Of a stretch of 64,000 nt of DNA, positions 44,984 to 56,084 are shown one piece after another. The stretch is from Clarireedia homoeocarpa. Its lineage: Eukaryota; Ascomycota; Leotiomycetes; Helotiales; Rutstroemiaceae. The translations under genes and the position numbers were made by a program. The notes beneath the pieces are model-generated. The model worked only from the letters and a program-made list of their open reading frames with translations. It made no database searches and had not been told where the DNA came from. Positions within the stretch are counted from its first letter, which is position 1. The number at the start of each line of letters is the position of its first letter. The stretch is taken from the NCBI GenBank assembly GCA_001465935.1, contig LNKV01000001.1, positions 868,001 to 932,000 on the forward strand, given 5' to 3'.

Positions 44984-46492
44984 ATGGCACCTTTGATACG
45001 CCGAGGGATCGTGTCTCCTTCGAATTCAGAGCTACTTCAGAATACAATTGGTTTCGTTGTCCCCTCAATTGTGCTTTTCGTTCTACGCATGTAAGTGCAC
45101 TGTCTGGTACCCGACGTCCATCTCATTTATCTACTGGATGAAAAGAACCTTTGAGACACCCGCACAATTGATGTTGATTTAACTACAGCGTAAATGCGGT
45201 ATGGGTCTTGGGGAAGATGAATCTGGAAGATTGGCTTATGTGTATTGCCATGGTAATTATAACTATTCATCTCGAGCTCCAGCTCTTCAGTTGCGCGCTT
45301 GTTTCTAATATTTATAGTGCTTCAATCTTTCTATGCTTGTCCTGATAAACATATCTGCAAGGTACATGACGAATCTCTTCCCACCAGAACAACTTGAAGC
45401 AATCATGGCCAATCCCGAAGATGTCGCCTCCCGTCGTCTGGGATCGATTATTGTCATTCCACTGGAACAATGTATGCTTGCGTCTACTTGGTGTGTCAAG
45501 GTTTGCATTTGGCTGTTCTTGTGGCGCCTCTGGCAAGTTTACCCTTGGATTTTCAATCTCTGCATGTGCTAACTCATGCCAGTCGACAGTTGCCTCGGTA
45601 CCAGAAAGCACTGAGATTTCTCATGTTCTATATTATTGTGGGATATGTCACGATTATGCTTGTTTACTATGTGGGTGTCTGCCGGCCTTTTAGCCAATAC
45701 TGGGCTGTTCCTGTCGAGAATGAGCAATGCGCCACATACTCTCATTACTCAATCGTCCAGATGGTGTTCAACATATCTTCAGACATCGGTCTGATTATTA
45801 TTCCTTTGTGCATGTTTTCCATGGCGAGGTTGCCCCTTCGTCGAAAAGCGATTCTGATGGTGGTGTTCTCTTTGGCCGTGTTCACCATTCTTGCAGCGAT
45901 TATGAATAAGTAAATCAGCTAAACCGCTTAGAGGTTCTTTACTGACACTTCATCTAGGGTATACAACTTTGAGAGTCCCTTTACGACCGTTTATCAGCTT
46001 TGGTATATTCGAGAGTCATCGGTGGCCATATGGGTGGGCAATCTTATCTGCTGCTGGCAGATAATACAAAAGATCTTCAAAACACGATCCTTTGATGATA
46101 GGACACCAGATATCGTCATGCAGCCGGAGATGGTAGCGAGACTTGCCAATCCTTCAAACTACACATCGGGTGGTACACCAAAGCCAAAGAACTGGTTTGA
46201 GCAGGTAGTTCGTCTTCGTGCTGCTGCTGGAAACCTCCTTTCCGTTGCCACTCGAACGAAGAACACCGGGCATATGCAGTCATCCTCTGACCGGTTTCCG
46301 ATGAATAGTCATTACAAAGAACATGACAGTAATATCCAACCAATGTCAGTAGTTTCATCTTCTTTTCTCTGCTCTGAAATTATTTGATTTGTACTGACTT
46401 TATGGAAACTAAGTTCCTTGATGACTTTAGAGAAGGCCGACGAAGACGTAGGACCCGCTTTGCAATATCGGGACTCTCAACGCATTGTTTGA
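44984..46492 (+). CDS. Rhodopsin-domain (PTH11/SAT4-like) seven-helix membrane protein
   Basis: Exons as modelled: 44984-45090, 45189-45252, 45318-45532, 45583-45909, 45958-46328, 46431-46492 (1146 nt, 381 aa). The protein has seven hydrophobic helices. Family-typical blocks are LEDWLMCIAM, the Cys- and Trp-containing fourth helix WCVKVCIWLFLWRL, RQLPRYQKALRFLMFYIIVGYV, CRPFSQYWAVPVENEQC, NISSDIGLIIIPLCMF and the final helix near RESSVAIWVGNL. A long cytosolic tail follows. These fungal integral membrane proteins include Pth11-like putative receptors (established as a family; ligands mostly unknown). Intron 3 (45533-45582) is a GC-AG intron with the perfect GCAAGT donor. The last exon (tail ending SQRIV) is a frame-consistent choice but the least certain part. 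Confidence 0.82.
45533..45582 (+). other. GC-AG intron in the receptor gene
   Basis: A 50 bp intron with donor GCAAGT, branch-like TGCTAACTCA and acceptor CCAG. Splicing here joins helix four to the conserved RQLPRYQKALRF block in frame. No GT donor nearby does so. Confidence 0.75.
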
Positions 46493-49072
46493 TATCTTTG
46501 ATGCCTTTGTCGAGACATTTTATTCCTTGACGTGTCTAGTTCATGTTATTGATTATATTAGGGATGAAGACATGGTTACGATTACGACATACGAATTACG
46601 AGATGATACCAAGTTTGACGTTGCTGACTGGAGTTGGTGGGGTGGTATCAGATTCTTTAGAGGTGCTTGGCAAAGCTCTTTGCTTAATAGAGGCATACAG
46701 AGCTTCTGTCACTGGAAGGAGTTCTTGTTTTTGATGTATAACAGCAGAATTTATAGTCAGACAATGAAGTTGAAGGCGAGGATCAATATATCCTTGGACT
46801 TGAGCTCTCTTATAAATTGTTGTTGGTCCCAGGACCATTACAGTTACCACTCACGATGGCTTTCTCAGGGTGCAGAAAATGAGAACATTGGTAACTCGGT
46901 TGAGAAATTGAAACCTAACAGCCTCGGAGACATCACCACCTCAAACCTATTCCCAAATGCTGCTTCACCTCTTCAAGGACTCTTCGACTCCACTGTCTAG
47001 TTCCTTGATTAGCTATTTATCCAAGAGCCCAACGGAACCGCTGAGGGTGTCCTGTACCCGTAACCCGTTACGGCATCAAATTCGAAACACCGGGCATCAG
47101 GTTTTTTGATCACCCATACAGCCGTTGGCCACCCATGCTATTTATCTATCATGTTCCACCATCCTGACGACTTCACCACTAGACAATTTCGGACCAATCG
47201 AAGCACCAAGTGATAGGTGCAGCGGTGCTTGCTCTACCCGGTACTGTTCCGTTGAATCGTCTTAGCATCTATTCACTTGGCTAATCATATCATTAGACTA
47301 AATATTTCTTATAGATTTGTATCTAACTTAATAGATTTTATTGGCAGAATAGCCCGATATCCCTGGTTTCGGATTGAGGCTGATGCCGTTTGTTCTCCAA
47401 TGAATCAATGATATTCACTTATTCCGGTACATTCCGTCGTATTTCTCAATTCTCATTTTCAATTTCCACATCCTTTTCACAGATATGGAATATATAACCT
47501 GAAAGTAACCAGAAACCTTCAAAACCTTCGCAGGTTAGGATGATAACTGCTTGCATGCACAATGTTGTCCGAGATCGACGCTATGATAAATATCGAAACT
47601 TGAGCGAGCAAACACACTTCCAGCATTGACAATAGCGATTGTAACAATTTTATTGGATATGAAAGTCATAAAAAATATCTATCCAAGGTATCAAAGTGTT
47701 GTCCGAACAGCTTGAGTAGTTTGGCTAGGCGTGGCTACGTAGTAGCTGTACCTTTACGGCCATAAGCCTCCTTTTCGCTCGCTTATTTCAGATTTGTTGA
47801 ACAAGTTTATTGAAGTCGCATCATTGACGAGCCTAGAATACAACCAATATCCTAGAAATTATGTCTCTCAGGTGGCCAAGAGTCTAATAACAGGTTAGAC
47901 CTTCGAGTATAACCAAAGCTATGAAGAACAATGGATATCAGCTGAGCACACTAGAGTCTGGGGCCATTGAAAATATGATAAATATACATCATATCATGTC
48001 CTGGAATACTAGAATGACACTTTTCTATGACAAATAGAACGTGATCCTTATCTGTTATCTCCTTCTGAACCTCAAGCCTACTATACGTCCTAGCATGGTT
48101 TAATACGGAATAAGTTCTGATTTGAACATGAAGATACACCTTCTTTAAGTCTGATCAAATATACGCCCCTAAAAAACAGGCGATATCCGAAACTTTGGGA
48201 TTTACACGTAAGCAAGATTTTCAAAGAGAAGAAAAATACTAGTGTATGTCTCGAATGCCTCTAGAATTGCTCTGTCCTAGAATACGTTTTCGCAAAGCTC
48301 CTTCATATCGTGGTTATACCCATATTCGTGTATATACTGGGCATAGGTAGTATTTTGCGCGCCGTCGGCCATCTCATCAGAGGGCTGGAATTTGGTGTTC
48401 CCCGGCCACTTGCTATTTTATATGCCGTATATAATCGCCAAGGGATGCCGACTGCTAAAATCGATAAGGTATGATCCACGTCACAGGAATATGGTTATAG
48501 ACTTCTGAGGAATGCTCTCTAGGTGAAATCTTTTCGACCATTTATCCCGTGATCGTAATTTATTCGTGCTATGACTATATCACCTCCAAGGCCTTGTGCA
48601 GCTAGCTCTTCTGAGTTTTCATCTTCCTTATAGACCAGCGGGTTGTTGTTATACGACTCAAACATGGTGCCCGACGACTGAATTGACTGCGACTAAGGAT
48701 CATAGTACCATTTCGTTGCTTTCATAAAATGCTCATAAAAGCTGAGTAGATTCAGATCACTATATATGATGAGAATTCCAAGTCCTTGTCATTTACAGCA
48801 TCGTAAACTCACTCGCAAACTATTAGTCGGGTGGTTTTGCTTAGTAAGCAAAACGTCCAACACTTCACAGTTGCTGTCGAGCGAGAAATAAAATGGAAAG
48901 CATTTACAGATCAGCCACAATCTACAGAGCATATTTGATTCTGATACGGAATAATTTTTCTTAAATTGAATAGTTGGCTGGATTATTACTAAACGTATTT
49001 TTCGTTCTCCTTCTGGTCTATCAGATTCTTCCCTTGATACATTCTCCAAGAACTTTCAGAGTAGGCGGAATA
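46493..49072. other. AT-rich gene-poor region
   Basis: About 2.6 kb with no supported gene. A 171-codon ORF at 46485-47000 overlaps the receptor's last exon but has no recognisable domain. An inverted repeat with 7 bp arms (CCGTAAC/GTTACGG) lies near 47058-47073, and one with perfect 10 bp arms around a single base (GTTTTGCTTA/TAAGCAAAAC) at 48834-48854. AT content is clearly higher than in the flanking genes. Confidence 0.5.
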
Positions 49073-50072
49073 ATGTCTTATCCGCCAGTCCCGCTGCCAA
49101 ATGGCGAGTCTTGTTCTTCTGCGCATTCTCGGTCTCTAATCTTATCCAGGCCACAACTTCACAACGAATCTACACAGCAAGCCTTACCCAGCTATCGATT
49201 CTGCAACATCATGCGACCACAGCGGTCATATAGTTTTCATATCAGGCGCATCTAAGGGTGTGGGAAGAGCCGCTGCTATATCATTTGCTAGGGCTGGTGC
49301 TGAAGGAATCATTATCGGTGCGAGATCCGATTTATCGTCTCTCGAGATAGAACTCAAAACAGAAGCAACGGCAGCTGGAAAGAAGCCACCAAAGGTTCTT
49401 TCTATCCAGCTCGATCTACTCTCCCACCAGAGTGTCAGAGATGCGGTAGAACAAGTGGAGGAAGCTTTTGGAAGGTTGGACATCTTGGTCAACAATGCTG
49501 GGTATCTTGCCGCAAGTCAGACAATAGTGGACTCTGATCTGGATGAGTGGTGGCAGACATTTGAGGTTAACGTCCGCGGAGTATACTTGATGACACGGGC
49601 TTTCTTACCCATGATGTTGAAAGATGGTATGAAGACGATAGTTAATGTAGCCAGTACTGGAGCCAATTCTTTGAGACCGGGCGGTAGTGGGTATCTAACT
49701 TCCAAATTCGCATTGCTAAGGTTTACGGAATTTGTGATGCTGGAATATGCAGATCGAGGAATACTGGCATACTGCGTGCATCCTGGCGCGGTCAATACGG
49801 ATTTGGCGAAGAAATTGCCAGAATACCTTCATAAGGGTAAGGTTCACAAGTTTAGGGATCTTGCCTTAAGTATTAGAAGTCGCTAACAGAACGCACTAGT
49901 TTTAATAGATGCCCCTGAGCTTGCCGGCGACACTATGTGCTTTCTAACGCAGGAAAGGCGGGAATGGCTGGCAGGTAGATATATAGATTGCACATGGGAT
50001 ATGCCTGAGTTCCTGGAAAAGCAAATGGACATCGTTAAAAATGACAAACTGAAAGAGAGAATGCTCTTTTAG
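49073..50072 (+). CDS. Short-chain dehydrogenase with uncertain N-terminus
   Basis: SDR with TGxxxGxG as SGASKGVG, NNAG intact, catalytic Ser in VASTG, YLTSK as YxxxK, and HPGAVNTD. The main coding block ends at 49836; intron 49837-49899 then gives exon 49900-50072, ending ERMLF. The N-terminus is a problem. MSYPPVPLP, the usual start of this fungal SDR group, begins at ATG 49073, but the Rossmann frame is open only from 49140 (NFTTNLHSKPYPAIDS... before HIVFISGASK). The only frame-correct GT-AG intron joining them (49113-49149) would be 37 bp, below the normal size. Either an unusual intron, an indel, or a start I missed. The reaction and substrate are unknown. Confidence 0.72.
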
Positions 50073-50848
50073 ATGCGAGAGAATGTGGAATAGCGTATCT
50101 ATGCCACGGGATTTCAAACCAGAGTTGATGGCTACTTTAAGCTCGCTAGAATCCAGCACCAATAGATCGAAATAAGGAATCATGGCAGCTGTCAATCATG
50201 CAATAAGATAATGAGATAATTCCGATTTCTGCCTCGTCAAGAAAAACATCATATTTACCATCTAGCCACGCGTGTAGTTCGGCAGAACTCGATAGCACGG
50301 CTCCTGTGCGGAATGCCCCATTTGGCAACCCGGTGGGACTGGTGGAGACCAACTACGAGCGCCGAGGTAGTGGGGTTCTCCACCAAACTCAATTCCAGAG
50401 CACCACTTCACCACACCCAACAATGGAGAACCAGTCATACATGTCAATTGAGTAAACACGAGGCTGGTCCAGCTCATGGATATGCTCTTGCGTGACCTCC
50501 ATCGTATGGAAAATATGAAAGAGGAAAGTAGGACGAGGAGTGGATGAGGAGAAGAGCTTCAGTTACCCCGCACCTCATGGAAGTACGCAACACAAAGGGT
50601 CACAAGCAATCCTACTGTGCTGGCTACTCGAACACAATCCAGTCGTCTCATGTCTTCTAGCTTCAACACATGAGCACCGGTCAAGAATATCTTTAACACA
50701 TATACATGTGCGGGGAATCTTCCTATCTTCTCACATAGATAAATATATTTCTGTAATCTACCATAGGTTTTCTGGGTTACGCGTCGCCTTTTGGGCCTTT
50801 CATCATCACAAGCCCCGCTGCCACTGACTAACCGCACGACAACTCATT
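50073..50848. other. Intergenic region
   Basis: About 0.8 kb between two tandem SDR genes. No gene is supported; it includes the promoter of the downstream SDR. Confidence 0.5.
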
Positions 50849-52004
50849 ATGTCTTATTTTCGAAGTCTGCCTCGAGTTACAAGTCGATTGCTACGCATCC
50901 ACAATCGGCCTCTATCGCGCAGTATCTCCATCTCACCTCGACAACTGAGCCCGCCCACTCAAAGTCGCCAGCCTCCACCGCCGCCGGACGCAGAAAGCGC
51001 AGCCTTAAAAAACCGCGAACCGGCAACATACCTGGGCACTACCAAAAGATTACCGGAGTTCAATCTCGTCGACAAAGTAGTTTGTGTGTCGGGAGCGGGT
51101 AGAGGTCTAGGGCTGGTCCAGGCGGAAGCATTATTAGAAGCTGGTGCTACAGGTATCATCTGGATCTGTGGACAGTACATAGAATATTTAGCTAACAGCT
51201 AGTCTTACAAAGTTTATGCTCTCGACAGGCTAGAGACCCCATCCCCGGATTTTGAGCGTATTGCAGAGCGCGCAAAGAAAGAGCTTGGTACATCACTTTC
51301 ATATTGTCGTATAGATGTCCGCGATGTGGAATCCTTGAATTCTATAGTCGAAGGCATAGCAGAAAAGGAAGGGCGGATGGATGGATTGATTGCAGCAGCT
51401 GGGATTCAGCAAGAAACGCCAGCGTTGGAATATACAGCCAAGGATGTTGATCTTATGATGAGTGTCAATGTGACCGGTGTTTTCATGACAGCCCAAGCTG
51501 TAGCAAAACAGATGGTGAAGTTCGGAAATGGTGGAAGTATAGTACTCATTGCCAGCATGAGTGGAACTATTGCAAATCGAGTATGTATATCGAACCTCCA
51601 GTTCTAGTCTTTACTAACCATTTGGAAGGGTCTCATCTGTCCTGCATACAATGCGTCCAAATCCGCAGTCCTTCAGTTGGCTCGGAATCTTGCTAGCGAA
51701 TGGGGTGAACACAATATTAGGGTCAACACCATTTCTCCTGGCTACATAGTGACGGCCATGGTTGAGGAATTGTTCAAGAAATTTCCAGAACGAAGAACGG
51801 AGTGGCCAAAACAGAATATGTTGAACAGATTAAGTTCACCAGAGGAATACAGAGGTGCTGCGGTATTCCTGGTTAGTGATGCCAGTAGTTTTATGACCGG
51901 TAAGCGACTTTCTACCCTGTCGATATACGTTTGTGAGCCGTAGAACTGATATACTGCTGGTAGGCTCCGACCTTCGCATGGATGGAGGGCATGCCGCATG
52001 GTAA
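50849..52004 (+). CDS. Short-chain dehydrogenase, presequence-bearing polyol/xylulose type
   Basis: Exons 50849-51152, 51213-51580, 51629-51899 and 51964-52004 give 984 nt, 327 aa. The first 45 residues are rich in Arg and Ser without acids (MSYFRSLPRVTSRLLRIHNR...), like a mitochondrial presequence. The dinucleotide motif is SGAGRGLG, the YxxxK motif is YNASK in ICPAYNASKSAV, and the end is SDLRMDGGHAAW. NNAG is altered to AAAG. Its domain order, two intron positions near the Rossmann and GSMSG blocks, and the final DLRxDGG match the SDR at 2313-3619, so the two are paralogues. The likely class is NAD(P)-dependent polyol or ketose reductase, with the substrate inferred only. Confidence 0.9.
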
Positions 52005-52292
52005 TGAAGTTATTTGCCCAGCACAGGCGAATAACTGCACGAATGAATGATACTGTACATTTGCTAATTTTTGCTGATTGACAAGTCTTCTCAGAAAGGC
52101 ACATTATAATTAGACAATGCGACTGATCCTTGTTGAGGTAATGATTTACGTATCTCGTGATCCATTAACTGTACAGATGTACACTCACTCCATACATACG
52201 TTTGAGTCATCATGCAAACCGCAAGAAATCTTAGAAACCCCGAAATGATATGATGCTATTCACCGAAATATAACTCCTTTATTCGCCAAAAT
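52005..52292. other. Convergent 3' spacer
   Basis: A short gap between the SDR stop and the 3' end of the unknown secreted protein gene. Nothing is seen in it. Confidence 0.4.
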
Positions 52293-54524
52293 CTATCCCA
52301 TTATATAATCCACATTCACACACTTCGGTTCCCATAGGTCGGTCTCGTCCGTGTGCCAGCCCGGAAGAGGTCCACTACCCCCTCCCCTACCAGGTCCTCT
52401 AGACTCACCATCTCCCTTACCTTTGTCATTTCTATATCCATATCCCGGAGGCGGACCTCCCATTCTTCTGTTGCTTCCTAATAACGGCCACATAGGAATA
52501 TAGCACTGTTCACCCACTCTACATTTCTCTTTACAATTCGTCCATTCGCCCGCCCAGCCTAGCCAGGCCGTAAGCACTTCGACACCTTCTAGCCAGCGTC
52601 TGATCTCCTTTCCATCTTTCTTTTTCAGACTGTGGGTCTTTCCAGGTTGCTGGAATGTCGCATTCCACATCGCTTCCACAGATAGTCCGATGTCGACGAG
52701 AGTATCGCAGATTCCACTCATGGTTTTCTCAATTGCCCATTTGAGATTATTTTCTTCTGGCGAGAGATGCATCCCATCGAGGAGGTACGTATGGTAGGAT
52801 CCGCAACGGGAAAGCGTGGTATTGAATAAAGATGAGCCGCGTGCCCAAATTGTTCTGTGCGATTCCGGTGGTGGGTATTCAAGAAATGGGAGCAGAAAGA
52901 AATTGGTCTGGTCTCGAACAGCAGCCATCCAACTTCTCTCTTCTGAGATATTAGAAGCAGACAGAGACCTGTAATTGCGTAAATTTTGGAGAAGCTCGAA
53001 TAGTTGATTGCTGTATGTTTGGACAATCTCGTTAGTAATTAGGTGCCAATCTGCCCCAGTGCAACCTTCTGATTGCCGGATCAGATTTTTAATGACCCTC
53101 TCAGAGTCTTCTCTCATGACTGACGCTTCCACCACGCTTACGTTCCTCAAAAAGGTATGTGATCTTCTTCTCCTAGTTAGCGCCGCCAACGCATCTGCCC
53201 TCGCCTTTCCTTCTTTTTTCCCTTTCCAGTGGCCTGCAATGGTCAGGTTTAATGCCTTCCTCTCCCTTTCAGCTCTAGCCATATTTTGACCAAAATACTT
53301 TGGATCATAATAGCTCAAGATGCCACAAGACAGTAGTTTAACTCGGTCTTCCCCTCTTTTAGGTCCAGCTCCTGAAGAACCATAATGTGCGGTCGCGCTC
53401 ACGAACCAATTCCAGCCTTGATTTCTCAGGAAAGGTTCTCTGCTCACATCATGCCTGAAATTGGGTGGCATTTGTGGATTGGTCTCTGTAGGGTTTTTCG
53501 ATTGCGTGGTGTGGGGTGTCTGAGAAGTTGTTGTTATCGATTCTCCTTCCTCGACGTTCAGATCATATGATGCCGTCTCGGGAAGTAAAGGAGCAGTGAC
53601 ATTTGTTTGGCCGATCAGCTTCAAGCTGTGACTCTCGAAGTCACACCAGATCATTTCAAATCCGGCGTTCATCCTCACGAAACCTTCAACCCCCCACCCT
53701 CTACCCCCAAGGCTCTTACTCCTTACCCAACTGCACAGTCCTCTTGCGCGAGCATACTCATCAAACAGACCTCGGAATCCCTCATCATCGTACGGAGGGC
53801 CGGAGACATTGCCGTATATATGTAGCATTTGAGCATCCATTCGTCCCTCACCCATAAGAGAAGCAGATTCTCCATCAAAGTAGAGACATTTTATGGTACG
53901 TGTAGTTTGAAAAGTTAAGACGTGGGAATTTCGAGTTGATCCCATAATACCATAGGCCATTCCACTATGGTCGAATTAGTTTCTGACTTATCACTGCTCT
54001 GCCAGAACTACGAGCGAGCTCGAGTACCAGATCCTGCGTCTTCGACGCGGATATTGCTTTCTCAACGATGATTTAACCAGTAGATATAGGCTACGCTCCA
54101 AAAGGGAGTTACCACAGAAATGACTATCCCGATAAAATTTCCTGCCACTAGGCAGACTAAGGAGACACTTTTCAGCAATAGGGACGTGATAGTATACGTA
54201 CATATCAAACGCGACCCATTCGGGGCTTTCTGGTACCGGGTTTGCATCCCTTCTACCATGATACAGTTTTGTGAGGGGAGAGATTTCACATGGGGCGATG
54301 GTATGACCAACGGGAAAGTATGTATTAGGCCATTGCTGAAGTAAGCCATACACAGATGCAAAATAATGAGGCGCTGGCGATGTAAAATCCAACTTCCATC
54401 CATGATTGTGGCCGTCAGTGACTTCAGGAGTGGGAAACAAAGGATGCTGGCTATCGGATGAGGCTGTAACAGAGTACAGTGCAGACTGAAGGAGGAATCC
54501 AAGATGGCTTATGTGCTTCTGCAT
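52293..54524 (-). CDS. Conserved fungal protein of unknown function, probably secretory
   Basis: Minus-strand exons 54524-54202 and 53964-52293 give 1995 nt, 664 aa. The N-terminus (MQKHISHLGFLLQSALYSVT) looks like a signal peptide or anchor. Conserved-looking blocks are YFPVGHTIAPCEI, TKLYHGRRDANPVPESPEWVAFD, MAYGIMGSTRNSHVLTFQT, KCLYFDGESASLMGEGRMDAQM and GFVRMNAGFEMIWCDF. A cysteine-rich segment NCKEKCRVGEQCYIP lies near the C-terminus, followed by a Gly/Pro-rich linker. I recall similar proteins across Pezizomycotina annotated as hypothetical, and know no assigned function. The upstream in-frame start at 54566 is a TTG, so the ATG at 54524 is used. It is divergent from the 54791 gene with 266 bp between starts. 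Confidence 0.85.
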
Positions 54525-54790
54525 CCTTCTCACAATAGCAAATACAACAACGAAATTTATACACAAAAGGGATGATATCCTACCTGTTGCGAATTATTTT
54601 GAAGATATACTCAGTAAATCTGAGCGGCCGCGTCACCATAGATAAGATAAGCAGCCCCTGCATCAAATAGTTAGTGTGTATGCGGCCCGTGAATCAGTGA
54701 TCTCATCACCTGAAACTTTCCCTATTATTTACTCGAATCTTTGATTCTTCGAAAAGAAAAGAAAATAATACACGACAAGCACAATTCAAA

Positions 54791-55529
54791 ATGGGGTCGT
54801 CCACGTCAAAGACTGCCTCGAAAGCCTCGAAAGCCGCATCGCAATCTGCCACCAATTCAGCACGGAAATATCCAACTCGAGTTCCCCCAGCTTCATCCCG
54901 CACAAATGCAGAGTCAATCCGACCGAGTGTCGCTGCGCAACCCGGACCTACTGTACACCCAGAGGCAACTACTTCTTCGACAAGAGATGAATGTGCGTGA
55001 TTATACATGCTCGCTTTTGTTTGGCAAAGCTCCGATACAACAACTTCTCTAAAGTTCTTTGGATCCATTATACTGACTCGAAAATGGAATAGCAATCAAC
55101 CTTGACTCCTCCGATCCAGATCTAGCTTCTCGACTTCGTACACTTGGTCCTGTTCAACCATCCCCTATGATGTCGAATTCCTCAACATTCAATCGGGCTT
55201 CAGCAAGAGACCCCTCTGCATCCGGCGCCACATTCGTGCCTTCGGCATCTACACCTTCACAGACTCTATTTCCTACCGCGCACAGCAATCCGGCAATCTC
55301 ACTTCTTACTGCACGATATAAGATAGCCGAAGAAGCGGAGAAAGAGTTCGAGAATATAGGTAGGAAAGGGTTTTCAGGAAGAAGTTACCTCGATGTTAGC
55401 ACCATTCGGACAGCCATTGTGCTTAGGTCGGAAGGGATGGCAGAGGCAGAGATTGAGAAGAGATTGGGGTTGAAGAGTGGCGTCGTCAGAAGCTTAGGAG
55501 GGGATGTAGTTGCTGTGGCAGGTTTATAG
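54791..55529 (+). CDS. Putative N-myristoylated protein with helix-turn-helix-like C-terminus
   Basis: Exons 54791-54992 and 55093-55529 give 639 nt, 212 aa. The start MGSSTSKTASKASK fits the N-myristoylation consensus (Gly2, Ser at position 6) and is followed by basic residues that would aid membrane binding. The middle is Ser, Thr, Pro and Ala rich. The last 70 residues (LLTARYKIAEEAEKEFENIG, then YLDVSTIRTAIVLRSEGM, then a short helix EIEKRLGLKSGVV) look like a small helical HTH-type domain. No function is known to me. The gene sits between an unknown secretory protein gene and COX10, which suggests nothing specific. Confidence 0.8.
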
Positions 55530-56084
55530 CATATTGTCGCATGGTTCACAACATGGTCATAGACCATTATATGTATAGAATCTCACCCTGGTTGAGCAGC
55601 TATTTGATATGCAGGGTCTGCTACTGGAAAGAGGTAGAAATATTGTGCCATTGAGGCACAGTCAGCAGAAGCCATGGCATACTTCATGTCCACAGACAGA
55701 GGTGGGACAAAGTCGCATTTCCTGATCATATCTGCGACTCTTCTCTGATTCCCCCGCTGATGCAATTTAGCACTTCTGAAAGCGTTTCCGGGCCGTTCAC
55801 AGCGCGCTTATTCACCCCGCAGTAAATTGGCATTAATTTTGCAGCATACGACAATGGGATTTGTAGAAGTAGAGAGCTTCACATCATGAATTTAGCTGTA
55901 ATCCTCATTAACCACTCTTATCATTGTCCCATGCTCCAGAAGCAAGCAATAAGCATTACTCCATTGGTCAATCGAACCCTGCCAAAGGTTCTCGGAAACT
56001 TCCGTGAAATCGAGCGACTTTAGCATTCAGACCATCACGAAATTCAATGTTGAGGGCTCTTGGGGCTCATCAATTACACTCGCA
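55530..56084. other. Intergenic region upstream of COX10
   Basis: About 0.55 kb. It holds no supported gene. The ORF in frame with COX10 extends 27 codons upstream of the chosen ATG only through a GTG. Confidence 0.5.

Noticed and set aside
46485..47000. 171-codon ORF after the receptor gene
   Set aside because: It overlaps the receptor's probable last exon, has no recognisable domain and lies in AT-rich sequence; I judged it a chance ORF.
49073..52004. Possible secondary-metabolite cluster of two SDRs and a membrane receptor
   Set aside because: There is no core enzyme (PKS, NRPS, terpene synthase), and the receptor and SDRs are separated by 2.6 kb of empty DNA.
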